From positions 1-7,330 of the forward strand of contig JAOACM010000222.1 in NCBI GenBank assembly GCA_026417845.1: a stretch of 7,330 nucleotides of DNA, read 5' to 3'. The position numbers and the translations under genes are program-made. Numbering within the stretch: the first letter of the stretch is position 1; every line of letters starts with the position of its first letter. The stretch comes from Planctomycetota bacterium. GTDB taxonomy: Bacteria > Planctomycetota > SZUA-567 > H5-PLA8 > CALKMO01. The notes beneath the pieces are model-generated. The model did not search any database, had not been told where the DNA came from, and saw nothing but the letters and a program-made list of their open reading frames with translations. This document shows positions 1 through 6,282 of this stretch, piece after piece.

Positions 1-2461
1 GGGGGACCAGCCCGTCGCGCGCGCCGAGCATGCGCGCCAGTGCGCTCCCGCCGAACTCCTCCCTCGTGAAGCCGACAAGGTAGAGAAGGTCGCCGGGGCG
101 CTTCAGGTCCATCGTTACGCAGCTCGCGACGTCGTGGACGATGCCGATCCCGGATATCAGCAGCGTGTGAGGTATCGCCCGCGACTGGCCGCCGACCCTG
201 TATTCGTTGTTGAGCGAATCCTTCCCGCTTATGAACGGCGTCCCGAAGGCGATCGCCGCGTCGCGGCAGCCTTCGGCGGCGCGCACCAGCGCCCCGAGCG
301 TCTCCGGACGGCCGGGATCGCCCCAGGCGAAGTTGTCCAGCAGCGCGATGCGTTCCGGATCGGCGCCGACGCTGACAAGGTTCCTTATGCACTCGTCCAC
401 GGCGTTCAGCGCCATCATGTACGGATCCAGGCGCGAATAGTGGGGACATATCCCGCAGGCTATCGCCACTCCGCGCCGGGATCCGAGCGCCGGCGTAAGC
501 ACCGCGGCATCGGACGGTCCGTCATCAGCCGCGCCGACCAGCGGCTTTACCGCCGTCCGTCCCTGAACCTCGTGGTCGTACTGCCTTATCACCCACTCCT
601 TCGAGCATATGTCCCAGGATGAGAGAAGCCCGGTCAGCGCGCGGGCGGGATCGAGGGCCGGCGGCGGGCTCCACGGCCGGTCCGCGGGCGGTACGATGAC
701 GGCCTCGCGCGCAAACTTCGGCAGCCCCTCGTGCAGGAACGACATCTCCAGCCTTCCCACCTCCACGCCGCGGTACCTGAGCACCAGCTGCCCGTGCGAG
801 GCGAACCGGCCGATCACGGTCATCTCCACCCCCTCGGCGCGGCATATCTCCCGCAGCCTGTCCAGCTTGTGCTCCGGCACGGCCAGCACCATCCGCTCCT
901 GCGCCTCGCTTATCCATATCTCAGAGTACGTGAGCCCTTCGTATTTGAGCGGCGCCTTCTCCAGATCCACCTCGGCGCCGATATCGGCCCCCATCTCGCC
1001 GACGGCCGATGAAAAACCGCCAGCGCCGCAGTCGGTCACGCAGTGGTACAGTTCCTCATCGCGCGCGCGCAGGAGCGCGTCCAGCACGCGCTTCTCCTCG
1101 ATCGGATTCCCGATCTGGACGGCGCCGGACGAGACGCGTTCGGAATCCTCGCCTAGCAGGTCCGAGCTGAAGGTGGCGCCGTGAATGCCGTCCCGCCCGG
1201 TCCTGCCGCCGATAGCGACGATCAGGTCGCCGGGCGCGGCAGCCTTGGCCAGGAACTTCCGCGGCAGGATCCCTATCGAGCCGCAGAAGACCAGCGGATT
1301 GCCCGTGTAGGCCTCGTCGAACAGTATCGCGCCGTTGACCGTCGGGATGCCCATCCTGTTGCCGTAGTCCCGGACGCCGGAAACGACGCCATCCAGTATC
1401 CGGCGCGGATGCAGGCAGCCGGGCGGCACGGACTCCTGCGGCATGTCAGGCAACCCGAAGCAGAACACGTCAGTCCCGGCTATCGGCCTGGCGCCCAGCC
1501 CGACTCCGAGCGTGTCGCGGATCACGCCGCCTACTCCAGTCCCCGCTCCGCCGTAAGGCTCTATCGCCGACGGGTGGTTGTGCGTCTCGACCTTGAACGT
1601 AACGCCGGTCTCTCCGTCGAACTCGATCACCCCCGCATTGTCCCGGAAGACCGACCAGCACCAGCGCTTCCCGATCCGCGCTGTCGCCGCCGCGATCGTG
1701 CTCCTGAGCAGGTTGTCAACCTCGCCGAGGCGGTTCCCGGCGGGATCCTTCAGCAGTATGCGTCCCTTCATCGTCTTGTGGACGCAGTGCTCCGACCAGG
1801 TCTGCGCCAGCGTCTCCAGCTCGACATCCGTCGGCTCGCGCCCGATGTCGCGGAAGTAATCCCGGATGGCGCGCATCTCCTCCAGGTTCAGCGACAGCTG
1901 CATCCTCCGGCTCAGATCGAGCAGCGCGACGCCGTCCAGTCCGCGGACCGGCACCTCCACCCTGCGGAACGGGACCGCCGGCGGAGGCCTGCGCGGCGGC
2001 GGCTCGCGGTCAACGAACATCTCCTCGATGCTCTCGTTGGCCAGTATCTTTCTGCCGAGCAGGGCGATCTGTCCGCAGTCCAGGTCGGCTTCGATCAGGT
2101 ATCTCTTCGATGTGTGTATCTCCCCGGCGGATATGCCCATGTCGGCCAGCGCCTCGCGTATGCTGCCCGCGGCAGGGTCCATCACGCCGGGCCTGCGCGC
2201 CACCTCGATGGACCGCGCCCGCGGGCATGCCTCGTACAGCGGACGGCCGACGGCCCAGACTTCCGTCACCCTGTCGGCGAGCAGTTCGCGGGCGAGCCGT
2301 TCGGCCTCGGCCGCCGACAGCCCGTCCTCGAACGTATAGACCCGCGATGTCCTGACGCGGACGGGCCTCGGCAGCCCGATCGCCGCCATCCGCGCCGCCA
2401 CCGCCTCCCCCTCAGGGTCGGCCAGCTCCGGCCTCAAGCCAACCTCGATCCTGAACCGCAT
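1..2461 (-). CDS. purL: Phosphoribosylformylglycinamidine synthase, PurS-PurS-PurL fusion (3' end outside window)
   Basis: This is the FGAM synthase synthetase subunit, which converts FGAR, ATP and glutamine-derived ammonia to FGAM in the fourth step of cytosolic de novo purine synthesis. 820 codons are visible without a stop, and the C-terminus lies beyond base 1. Seen in the translation: two PurS-like repeats (about residues 1-75 and 83-153); a linker ending in SEHC (223-226); the PurL signature VETHNHPSAIEPYGGAG (291-307) at the first PurM-like domain; DCGAGG (477-482) followed by SEIWISEAQERM; YDHEVQG (from Y628) opening the second half; and SGKDSLNNEY around K747. Frame is maintained at every motif checked, so no frameshift is apparent. 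The ATG start follows GGGAG at 10 bases. Small PurL proteins lack the PurS repeats; by comparison with them roughly 100-170 residues are missing here, so whether a glutaminase domain follows cannot be seen. It lies 148 bases downstream of the YwgA-like gene and may have its own promoter, though none is obvious. Confidence 0.96.
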   Translation of the reverse strand, partial: MRFRIEVGLRPELADPEGEAVAARMAAIGLPRPVRVRTSRVYTFEDGLSAAEAERLARELLADRVTEVWAVGRPLYEACPRARSIEVARRPGVMDPAAGSIREALADMGISAGEIHTSKRYLIEADLDCGQIALLGRKILANESIEEMFVDREPPPRRPPPAVPFRRVEVPVRGLDGVALLDLSRRMQLSLNLEEMRAIRDYFRDIGREPTDVELETLAQTWSEHCVHKTMKGRILLKDPAGNRLGEVDNLLRSTIAAATARIGKRWCWSVFRDNAGVIEFDGETGVTFKVETHNHPSAIEPYGGAGTGVGGVIRDTLGVGLGARPIAGTDVFCFGLPDMPQESVPPGCLHPRRILDGVVSGVRDYGNRMGIPTVNGAILFDEAYTGNPLVFCGSIGILPRKFLAKAAAPGDLIVAIGGRTGRDGIHGATFSSDLLGEDSERVSSGAVQIGNPIEEKRVLDALLRARDEELYHCVTDCGAGGFSSAVGEMGADIGAEVDLEKAPLKYEGLTYSEIWISEAQERMVLAVPEHKLDRLREICRAEGVEMTVIGRFASHGQLVLRYRGVEVGRLEMSFLHEGLPKFAREAVIVPPADRPWSPPPALDPARALTGLLSSWDICSKEWVIRQYDHEVQGRTAVKPLVGAADDGPSDAAVLTPALGSRRGVAIACGICPHYSRLDPYMMALNAVDECIRNLVSVGADPERIALLDNFAWGDPGRPETLGALVRAAEGCRDAAIAFGTPFISGKDSLNNEYRVGGQSRAIPHTLLISGIGIVHDVASCVTMDLKRPGDLLYLVGFTREEFGGSALARMLGARDGLVP

Positions 2462-2471
2462 TTGAACCGTT

Positions 2472-2476
2472 CTCCC
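2472..2476 (-). promoter_or_regulatory. Ribosome binding site of purL
   Basis: GGGAG on the minus strand lies 10 bases before the ATG. It supports the start that includes the first PurS-like repeat from its first beta strand (MRFRIEVGL), so the repeat is part of the protein and not upstream read-through. Confidence 0.6.
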
Positions 2477-2609
2477 GCCCGGGGATTTTCCCGCTCATGC
2501 CCGCTGGCACGCGACACCCTTCGATCACAACATCCGCTCCGGAGTTCAGAGCAGGGACTCTTCGGGGCCGGAGATGCCGCTGAATGCGTACCCGCGCGAG
2601 TCGCCAGAC

Positions 2610-3185
2610 TCAGGCGTCTAAGGCTCTGAGCATGCCCTCTTTGCTGAGCTTCCTTACGAGATCGATCGCCGCGTCGCGCCTGTACTTCAGTCTGGACTTT
2701 ATCTCGAGTGCGTCGTTTGCCAAGCCTTCCGCTGTAACTTTCTCCCCTTTCCTGTAGGCAGTCCGATCCAGCCAGACGATCGTTCCCATGATCTCGAAGT
2801 CTGCTGCCTCGTAATTCTTCAGGTTCTGGACCGTCTTGATCACGGTATCGTAATAAGGCTTCAGATAAGGCATCCGCCATTTGATCAGATCTCCCGCTCT
2901 CCCCGCCTGCCTTATCTCGTACCTGATATTGCCGTCCGGAAGTTCCGTTGCCTTCTCCGTTACTGCCCCCCAATCCTCCGCCAGCCACAGGTCGCTCAGG
3001 ACGGACGGATCGTACGGACCGTACAGGTAAAATCTGAACCTGTAGCCGAACGGCACGCCTTTCCCGGTCTGCAGGAGGTACATGTATTTCATCAGCTTCG
3101 TGCGGCCGAGGCCGGAGTCTTCCTCCGCGATCAGAGCCACAACGGCCAGCCTGTCCGGGAAATCCAGTTCCTTAGTCTGTCCCAT
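2610..3185 (-). CDS. YwgA-like protein coupled to the HD hydrolase
   Basis: This 191-residue soluble protein resembles B. subtilis YwgA, a family of unknown function found near the HD protein YwfO. The family-like part is N-terminal: RTKLMKYMYLLQ (28-39), an aromatic-rich strand region, then FYLYGPYDPSVLSDL (52-66). This K-L-x-K-x-x-Y...Y-G-P-Y pattern also recalls the Panacea/SocA (DUF4065) fold, but that link is only my reading. The C-terminal half is helical and charged, with no signal peptide or membrane segment. The ATG is preceded by AAGGAG at 7 bases, inside the last codons of the HD gene, and the two genes overlap by 14 bases, so translation is probably coupled. G+C is lower than in the flanking genes. 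A role as regulator or partner of the hydrolase is inference. Family assignment is fairly sure; function is unknown. Confidence 0.8.
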   Translation of the reverse strand: MGQTKELDFPDRLAVVALIAEEDSGLGRTKLMKYMYLLQTGKGVPFGYRFRFYLYGPYDPSVLSDLWLAEDWGAVTEKATELPDGNIRYEIRQAGRAGDLIKWRMPYLKPYYDTVIKTVQNLKNYEAADFEIMGTIVWLDRTAYRKGEKVTAEGLANDALEIKSRLKYRRDAAIDLVRKLSKEGMLRALDA

Positions 3186-4479
3186 GGTCTGTCTCCTTGC
3201 TTCGCCCGCACTTGTGAACCTCGGCTATTACGCGTTTAGCGTCCTTCCGCTTCTCCGGCTCAACATACAACATCTTCTTTTCGTTTTTGTGAAGTTTTTT
3301 TATTGGCGCGGAAAGGTCGGATAACAATCGCACCTGCCCGTCATCCATCAGAACAGGAATCGGCCTCAACTCAGGATTGTACCATGACCTTGCTGCCGTC
3401 CTTTCGTGGAACGGCAGCTTCCCGTCAGACAGCTTCCGCTTTATCTCATCAAATTTATCCAACTGGTCTTTTGTCGGCACTTCATCGGTTTCATAAGCAA
3501 GTCTGTAGTGGTTCCGCTCGAGTATTCTCCTGCCATGCTCGCCCGTTTTCCCGTCGCACATCAATCCGAACAGAAACCAATCGTCCCATTTCATGTATTC
3601 CTTCAGTCCACTCTCGTTCGGGAGAGGAAATCTCCCGTTCGGCAGAGCGCTTCTCATGGCTTCCTCGGTGTGGTAATCGTACGCGACTCTCGTCTTGTGA
3701 AAGTACACCTGCGTAAACATGTAATATCTGGCGAAGACCAGTCCTTCCAGAGCATGCCATCCGCCTTCTGTCGCGCCTATGTTTGGTCCTTCCTCCTTCT
3801 CGCAAATACATATTGTGTTTATGATCCTGTCCAAATCGAAGTGTCCATATCTTACTCCAGCGTGCAACGAGTCTCTCAGAAGGTAGTCCATACGATCGGC
3901 ATCCATCTGTCCGTCAAGGAGCTCCACCCACAATTTACGGGATTCTTTCCCCTTCCCTTTACTGGCAGTCCCGTCCAGCATCGAAGCAACGTCTTCTGCG
4001 CTTATTTTATAGTTGGTTTTATTGAGATAGTGATCTTCTATCACGTCCTTTAACCGGTGTCGAATGACTGAAGCAGAATAATCCTCGTGCCTTGCTTTTT
4101 CGCCCGGTTTAATGTCAGGCATGAGGCTTTCGGTTGAATGGGAGAGCGGCGCGTGCCCTATGTCGTGCAACAAGGCCGTCAGACGGACCAGCTTGAAATC
4201 CCTCTTAAGCCCGGCCTCGTTGTAACCGTACGTTTTTTTCAGGACATCGGGATACCTTGCCGCAATCGACTCATACATCCTTGAGGCTACGTGCATTGCG
4301 CCAAGGGAATGTTCGAACCTGGTATGCGTGGCGCCAGGATAGATGTAATCGGTAAGACCAAGCTGGCGGATCCTCCGAAGCCGCTGGAACTCCGGCGTAT
4401 TGATGATGTCCCGTTCCCAATCATCCAGCTCGATAAAGCCGTGAACCGGACATCTTATTTCGAACTTTTTGCCGCTCAC
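3172..4479 (-). CDS. HD-domain phosphohydrolase, YwfO/dNTPase-like
   Basis: This 435-residue cytosolic protein belongs to the HD-superfamily phosphohydrolases related to B. subtilis YwfO and, more distantly, to dGTPase and SAMHD1. The metal-binding set is complete: H57 in THTRFEHSLG, H105-D106 in LLHDIGHAPLSHS, and D195 in the MDADRMDYLLRDS segment, the counterpart of SAMHD1 H167, H206-D207 and D311. The N-terminus has the family-typical VHGFIELDDWERDIINTPEFQRLRRIRQLG region (residues 12-41). Residues after about 250 are a helical region followed by a basic tail. The substrate is probably a nucleoside triphosphate or related phosphate ester, which is family-based inference. The start is GTG; it follows AGAGGA at 6 bases and precedes the conserved KFEIRCPVHG segment directly. 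It overlaps the YwgA-like gene by 14 bases. Its G+C is clearly below that of tyrA and purL, with A/T-rich stretches near the 3' end, which suggests transfer. Confidence 0.93.
   Translation of the reverse strand: MSGKKFEIRCPVHGFIELDDWERDIINTPEFQRLRRIRQLGLTDYIYPGATHTRFEHSLGAMHVASRMYESIAARYPDVLKKTYGYNEAGLKRDFKLVRLTALLHDIGHAPLSHSTESLMPDIKPGEKARHEDYSASVIRHRLKDVIEDHYLNKTNYKISAEDVASMLDGTASKGKGKESRKLWVELLDGQMDADRMDYLLRDSLHAGVRYGHFDLDRIINTICICEKEEGPNIGATEGGWHALEGLVFARYYMFTQVYFHKTRVAYDYHTEEAMRSALPNGRFPLPNESGLKEYMKWDDWFLFGLMCDGKTGEHGRRILERNHYRLAYETDEVPTKDQLDKFDEIKRKLSDGKLPFHERTAARSWYNPELRPIPVLMDDGQVRLLSDLSAPIKKLHKNEKKMLYVEPEKRKDAKRVIAEVHKCGRSKETDHGTD
3193..3198 (-). promoter_or_regulatory. Ribosome binding site of the YwgA-like gene, inside the HD gene
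   Basis: AAGGAG on the minus strand sits 7 bases before the ATG of the YwgA-like gene and encodes part of the HD protein's C-terminal KETDHGTD. Its placement within the upstream coding sequence indicates one transcript with coupled translation. Confidence 0.75.
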
Positions 4480-4482
4480 GCC

Positions 4483-4650
4483 TTATCCTCTAGACATCAG
4501 TCCTATATGGCGGCCCAGATATTCTCCGTTTTCGCCAGGCGTTTCCCGCTCGGCCGTTTGTCCGCCCGCCGCGCCGGCGATTTTCAGCCAACGGTCCAGA
4601 TCGCTCGCCCGGGCTTCCTTCTTCCCGTCATCTCCCCCGGCGCTCCCGTC
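4483..4650 (-). other. Intergenic stretch with a stop-free, coding-like frame
   Basis: The 169 bases between the tyrA stop and the HD start hold no gene with an accepted start codon. One minus-strand frame is nevertheless open for 55 codons from just after the tyrA stop to a TAA three bases before the HD start. It reads as a charged, soluble peptide (for example DGKKEARASDLDRWLKIAG) and also continues open backwards through the end of tyrA in a shifted frame. It has no ATG, GTG or TTG start apart from an ATG near its end. It could be chance, since stops are rare at this G+C, a decayed gene, or a tail reached from tyrA by frameshift. It is recorded as an open question, not a gene. Confidence 0.3.
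4486..4491 (-). promoter_or_regulatory. Ribosome binding site fixing the GTG start of the HD gene
   Basis: AGAGGA on the minus strand lies 6 bases before the GTG. A TAA in another frame falls between the two. The next possible start upstream in the HD frame is not better placed, so the GTG is preferred. Confidence 0.65.
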
Positions 4651-5605
4651 ACATGGCGTCCCCGGGGCCGGCGGGGTTCCCGGTGTTTCTAGATCCTGTG
4701 GTGCTCTCCGGGATCCCTCCGGCCGGAAACCTGGACTCGCGGCGGCGGCGGGCCTCCTCGAGCAGTTCCTGCAGCGCGGCCCGTTCGGCCGGATCTGCGG
4801 CCCTCTCCACGCGATCGGCCATCGCTTCCAGCAGGCCGGCCAGGCGCCTGAGCGACCGGGCCAGGTGCGCGGAATTGGCGGCGGCTATCCCGGCCCACAT
4901 GTCCGGCGGGCCGGATGCGGTCCGGGTGACGTCGCGGAGTCCGGTACCGGCCAGGCTCAGCGACCGCTCATCCTGAAGCAACAGGAGGGCGGCGGAGACC
5001 ATGTGGGGGACGTGGGAGCACAGGGCCAGGGCGCGATCGTGGGCCCCGGCCGTCATCTCGGCCGTCCTCATGCCGAGCGCCTCCCAGAACCCGCGCACCT
5101 TCGCCGCGGCCTCCGGCGACGACCTGGCGGACGGCGTGATGACGCACCAGGCCCCTTCGAGAACTACCGCGCCTTCAGGCTGGGGACCGGTCTTTTCCGA
5201 TCCGGCTATCGGGTGGGCCCCGACGTAGCGGAACTTCGCGCCCGCGCGATCCATGGCCGCCTCGACATCGGCCACCACGCGCTCCTTGACGCTGCCGACA
5301 TCGGTCAGGACGGCGCCATCGCCCAGCAGCGGCGCGACTTCGCCCGCGACGGAGCCCATCTGTCCGACGCCGCAGCAGAGGACCGCGATCTCGCAGCCGG
5401 CCAGCCACGGGCCGGGCCGCTCGTGTATCTCGTCCACGGCCCCGAATCCGGCGGCCTTCCGCCTGGTCGCCTCGCTCGGGCTCCAGCCCGCCACGACGCC
5501 CGCCACGCGCCGCCTGCGCGCCGCCTGTCCGATGGCCGCGCCCATCAGACCGAGGCCGATCAGGCCGAGCCTCCCGATCCGGAACTCCGACGGGCTTTCG
5601 GACAT
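4649..5605 (-). CDS. tyrA: Prephenate dehydrogenase
   Basis: This 318-residue enzyme oxidatively decarboxylates prephenate to 4-hydroxyphenylpyruvate with NAD(P)+ in tyrosine synthesis. A Rossmann fold opens with GLIGLGLMGAAIG, the nucleotide loop being G17-x-G19-x-x-G22. Family motifs follow in order: TDVGSVK (S105), GAHPIAGSEKTGP with the presumed catalytic H131, SHVPHMVSAAL (H198, H201), and LRDVTRTASGPPDMW with the presumed substrate-binding R228. These correspond to the catalytic residues described in Aquifex TyrA. The helical dimerisation region fills residues 190-280. The last 35 or so residues are basic, then rich in G, P, T and S, and look like a disordered tail. There is no chorismate mutase or ACT domain. 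Arogenate use cannot be excluded. The ATG follows a strong AAGGAGGAG. It lies 190 bases downstream of the acyl carrier protein gene, so it may be in the same transcript. Confidence 0.95.
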   Translation of the reverse strand: MSESPSEFRIGRLGLIGLGLMGAAIGQAARRRRVAGVVAGWSPSEATRRKAAGFGAVDEIHERPGPWLAGCEIAVLCCGVGQMGSVAGEVAPLLGDGAVLTDVGSVKERVVADVEAAMDRAGAKFRYVGAHPIAGSEKTGPQPEGAVVLEGAWCVITPSARSSPEAAAKVRGFWEALGMRTAEMTAGAHDRALALCSHVPHMVSAALLLLQDERSLSLAGTGLRDVTRTASGPPDMWAGIAAANSAHLARSLRRLAGLLEAMADRVERAADPAERAALQELLEEARRRRESRFPAGGIPESTTGSRNTGNPAGPGDAM

Positions 5606-5615
5606 CGGCCTACCG

Positions 5616-5624
5616 CTCCTCCTT
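5616..5624 (-). promoter_or_regulatory. Ribosome binding site of tyrA
   Basis: AAGGAGGAG on the minus strand, near-perfect complementarity to the 16S tail, ends 10 bases before the ATG. It decides the start directly in front of the Rossmann domain. Confidence 0.75.
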
Positions 5625-5795
5625 CCCCCGATTCCGGGCCGCGTCCGCAGAGGCTGCCGGTACGCCGACGGACCGCCGGCTTCGACTCCCGGTCAGGCCT
5701 GCGGAATCGGCGCGCGCCGCCCGGGCGGCGGGACCTGCACGAGAGGCGCCGCCATGCCGGATCGCCCGCCCCGGCCGCCCCCCCTTCGTGCCGCG

Positions 5796-6044
5796 CTACT
5801 TGCGCCCGACCTTTTTCTCCATGTACGCCACGGCCTTACCGAAGGTATCGTTGTCGGCCACCTCATCCTCGTCTATCTCGCAGCCGAATTCCTCCTCCAG
5901 CGCCGCTATCAGCTCCACCGACTGGATGGACTCCATCCCCAGGTCGCGCACGAAGCTCGCCTTCGCCGTGACCTTTTCCGGCGGAACCTTCAGCAGTTTG
6001 CATACTACCTTCCTGACACGATCCTCGACGCTCTCGCCAGCCAT
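5796..6044 (-). CDS. Acyl carrier protein
   Basis: This 82-residue acidic protein carries acyl or other thioester intermediates on a 4'-phosphopantetheine arm. The four-helix ACP pattern is seen: helix 1 with ESVEDRVRKVVCKLLKV, the loop leading to DLGMESIQSVELIAALEEEFG with S39 as the expected attachment site, an acidic segment CEIDEDEVAD, then TFGKAVAYMEKKV. Length is typical of an ACP. The motif is MESI where fatty-acid ACPs usually have DSL. The start is chosen as the ATG behind two purine-rich ribosome-binding stretches; an in-frame ATG 58 codons upstream would add a low-complexity Arg/Gly region and is unlikely. No ketosynthase, acyltransferase or phosphopantetheinyl transferase lies nearby in the window, so it is uncertain whether it serves general fatty-acid synthesis or a special pathway. 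The MESI context and isolated position favour the latter. Confidence 0.92.
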   Translation of the reverse strand: MAGESVEDRVRKVVCKLLKVPPEKVTAKASFVRDLGMESIQSVELIAALEEEFGCEIDEDEVADNDTFGKAVAYMEKKVGRK

Positions 6045-6053
6045 TCCGCGATT

Positions 6054-6066
6054 CCTCCCCTCCTTT
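6054..6066 (-). promoter_or_regulatory. Tandem ribosome-binding stretch of the acyl carrier gene
   Basis: On the minus strand AAAGGAGG is followed directly by GGAGGA; the nearer GGAGG core ends 9 bases before the ATG. Its position rules out the longer ACP reading that starts at 6218. Confidence 0.75.
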
Positions 6067-6083
6067 TTGCCCGTCCATCCTTC

Positions 6084-6113
6084 CGCCGTCCCGACGCCGT
6101 CCCGACGCCGTCC
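6084..6113. repeat. Short tandem repeat, 11-base period
   Basis: A 30-base run on the plus strand repeats GCCGTCCCGAC exactly for about 2.7 copies. It lies 40 bases upstream of the acyl carrier gene, in the GC-rich 238-base gap after the DUF4954-type gene. It resembles replication-slippage repeats. No role can be assigned. Confidence 0.7.
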
Positions 6114-6282
6114 TGCCGCCGCCCCGACGTCACCCCGCCGCGAGATCAGCGCAGGACCGGCACCGGACCGATGCAGGACGGCCGGCCCCGGGTTCCGATC
6201 CGGCCGGCCGCCGGACATGTGCGCGCCCCGGATGCCACGCGCGGCGGGCGGCCTCGAAATCCCCCGGCCCGTGCAGCCGCCG

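Noticed and set aside
1181..2629. 482-codon open frame on the plus strand
   Set aside because: It lies opposite purL, whose motifs are unmistakable, and its translation is Arg/Pro/Ala-rich with no recognisable domain; a shadow of GC-rich coding DNA.
2434..2988. 184-codon open frame on the minus strand
   Set aside because: It overlaps the YwgA-like gene in another frame and runs into the start of purL; the YwgA-like frame has the family motifs and the ribosome binding site.
3284..3301. T-rich run near the 3' end of the HD gene, considered as a terminator
   Set aside because: It lies inside the coding frame and encodes Lys/Asn-rich residues (KKLHKNEKK); there is no hairpin before it.
5715..5730. 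Perfect 16-base GC palindrome between the acyl carrier gene and tyrA, considered as a terminator
   Set aside because: No T-run follows on the minus strand, there is no proper loop, and such palindromes are expected at this G+C.
4469..5971. 500-codon open frame on the plus strand
   Set aside because: Antisense to tyrA and part of the ACP gene, with a low-complexity Pro/Arg/Gly translation and no family signature.
6199..6215. Inverted repeat TCCGGC/GCCGGA with a 5-base loop after the DUF4954-type gene
   Set aside because: The stem is short and no T-run follows, so it is not a credible factor-independent terminator.
6045..6218. 58-codon N-terminal extension of the acyl carrier protein
   Set aside because: The extension is low-complexity, covers the tandem repeat, and would bury the strong ribosome binding site inside coding sequence.
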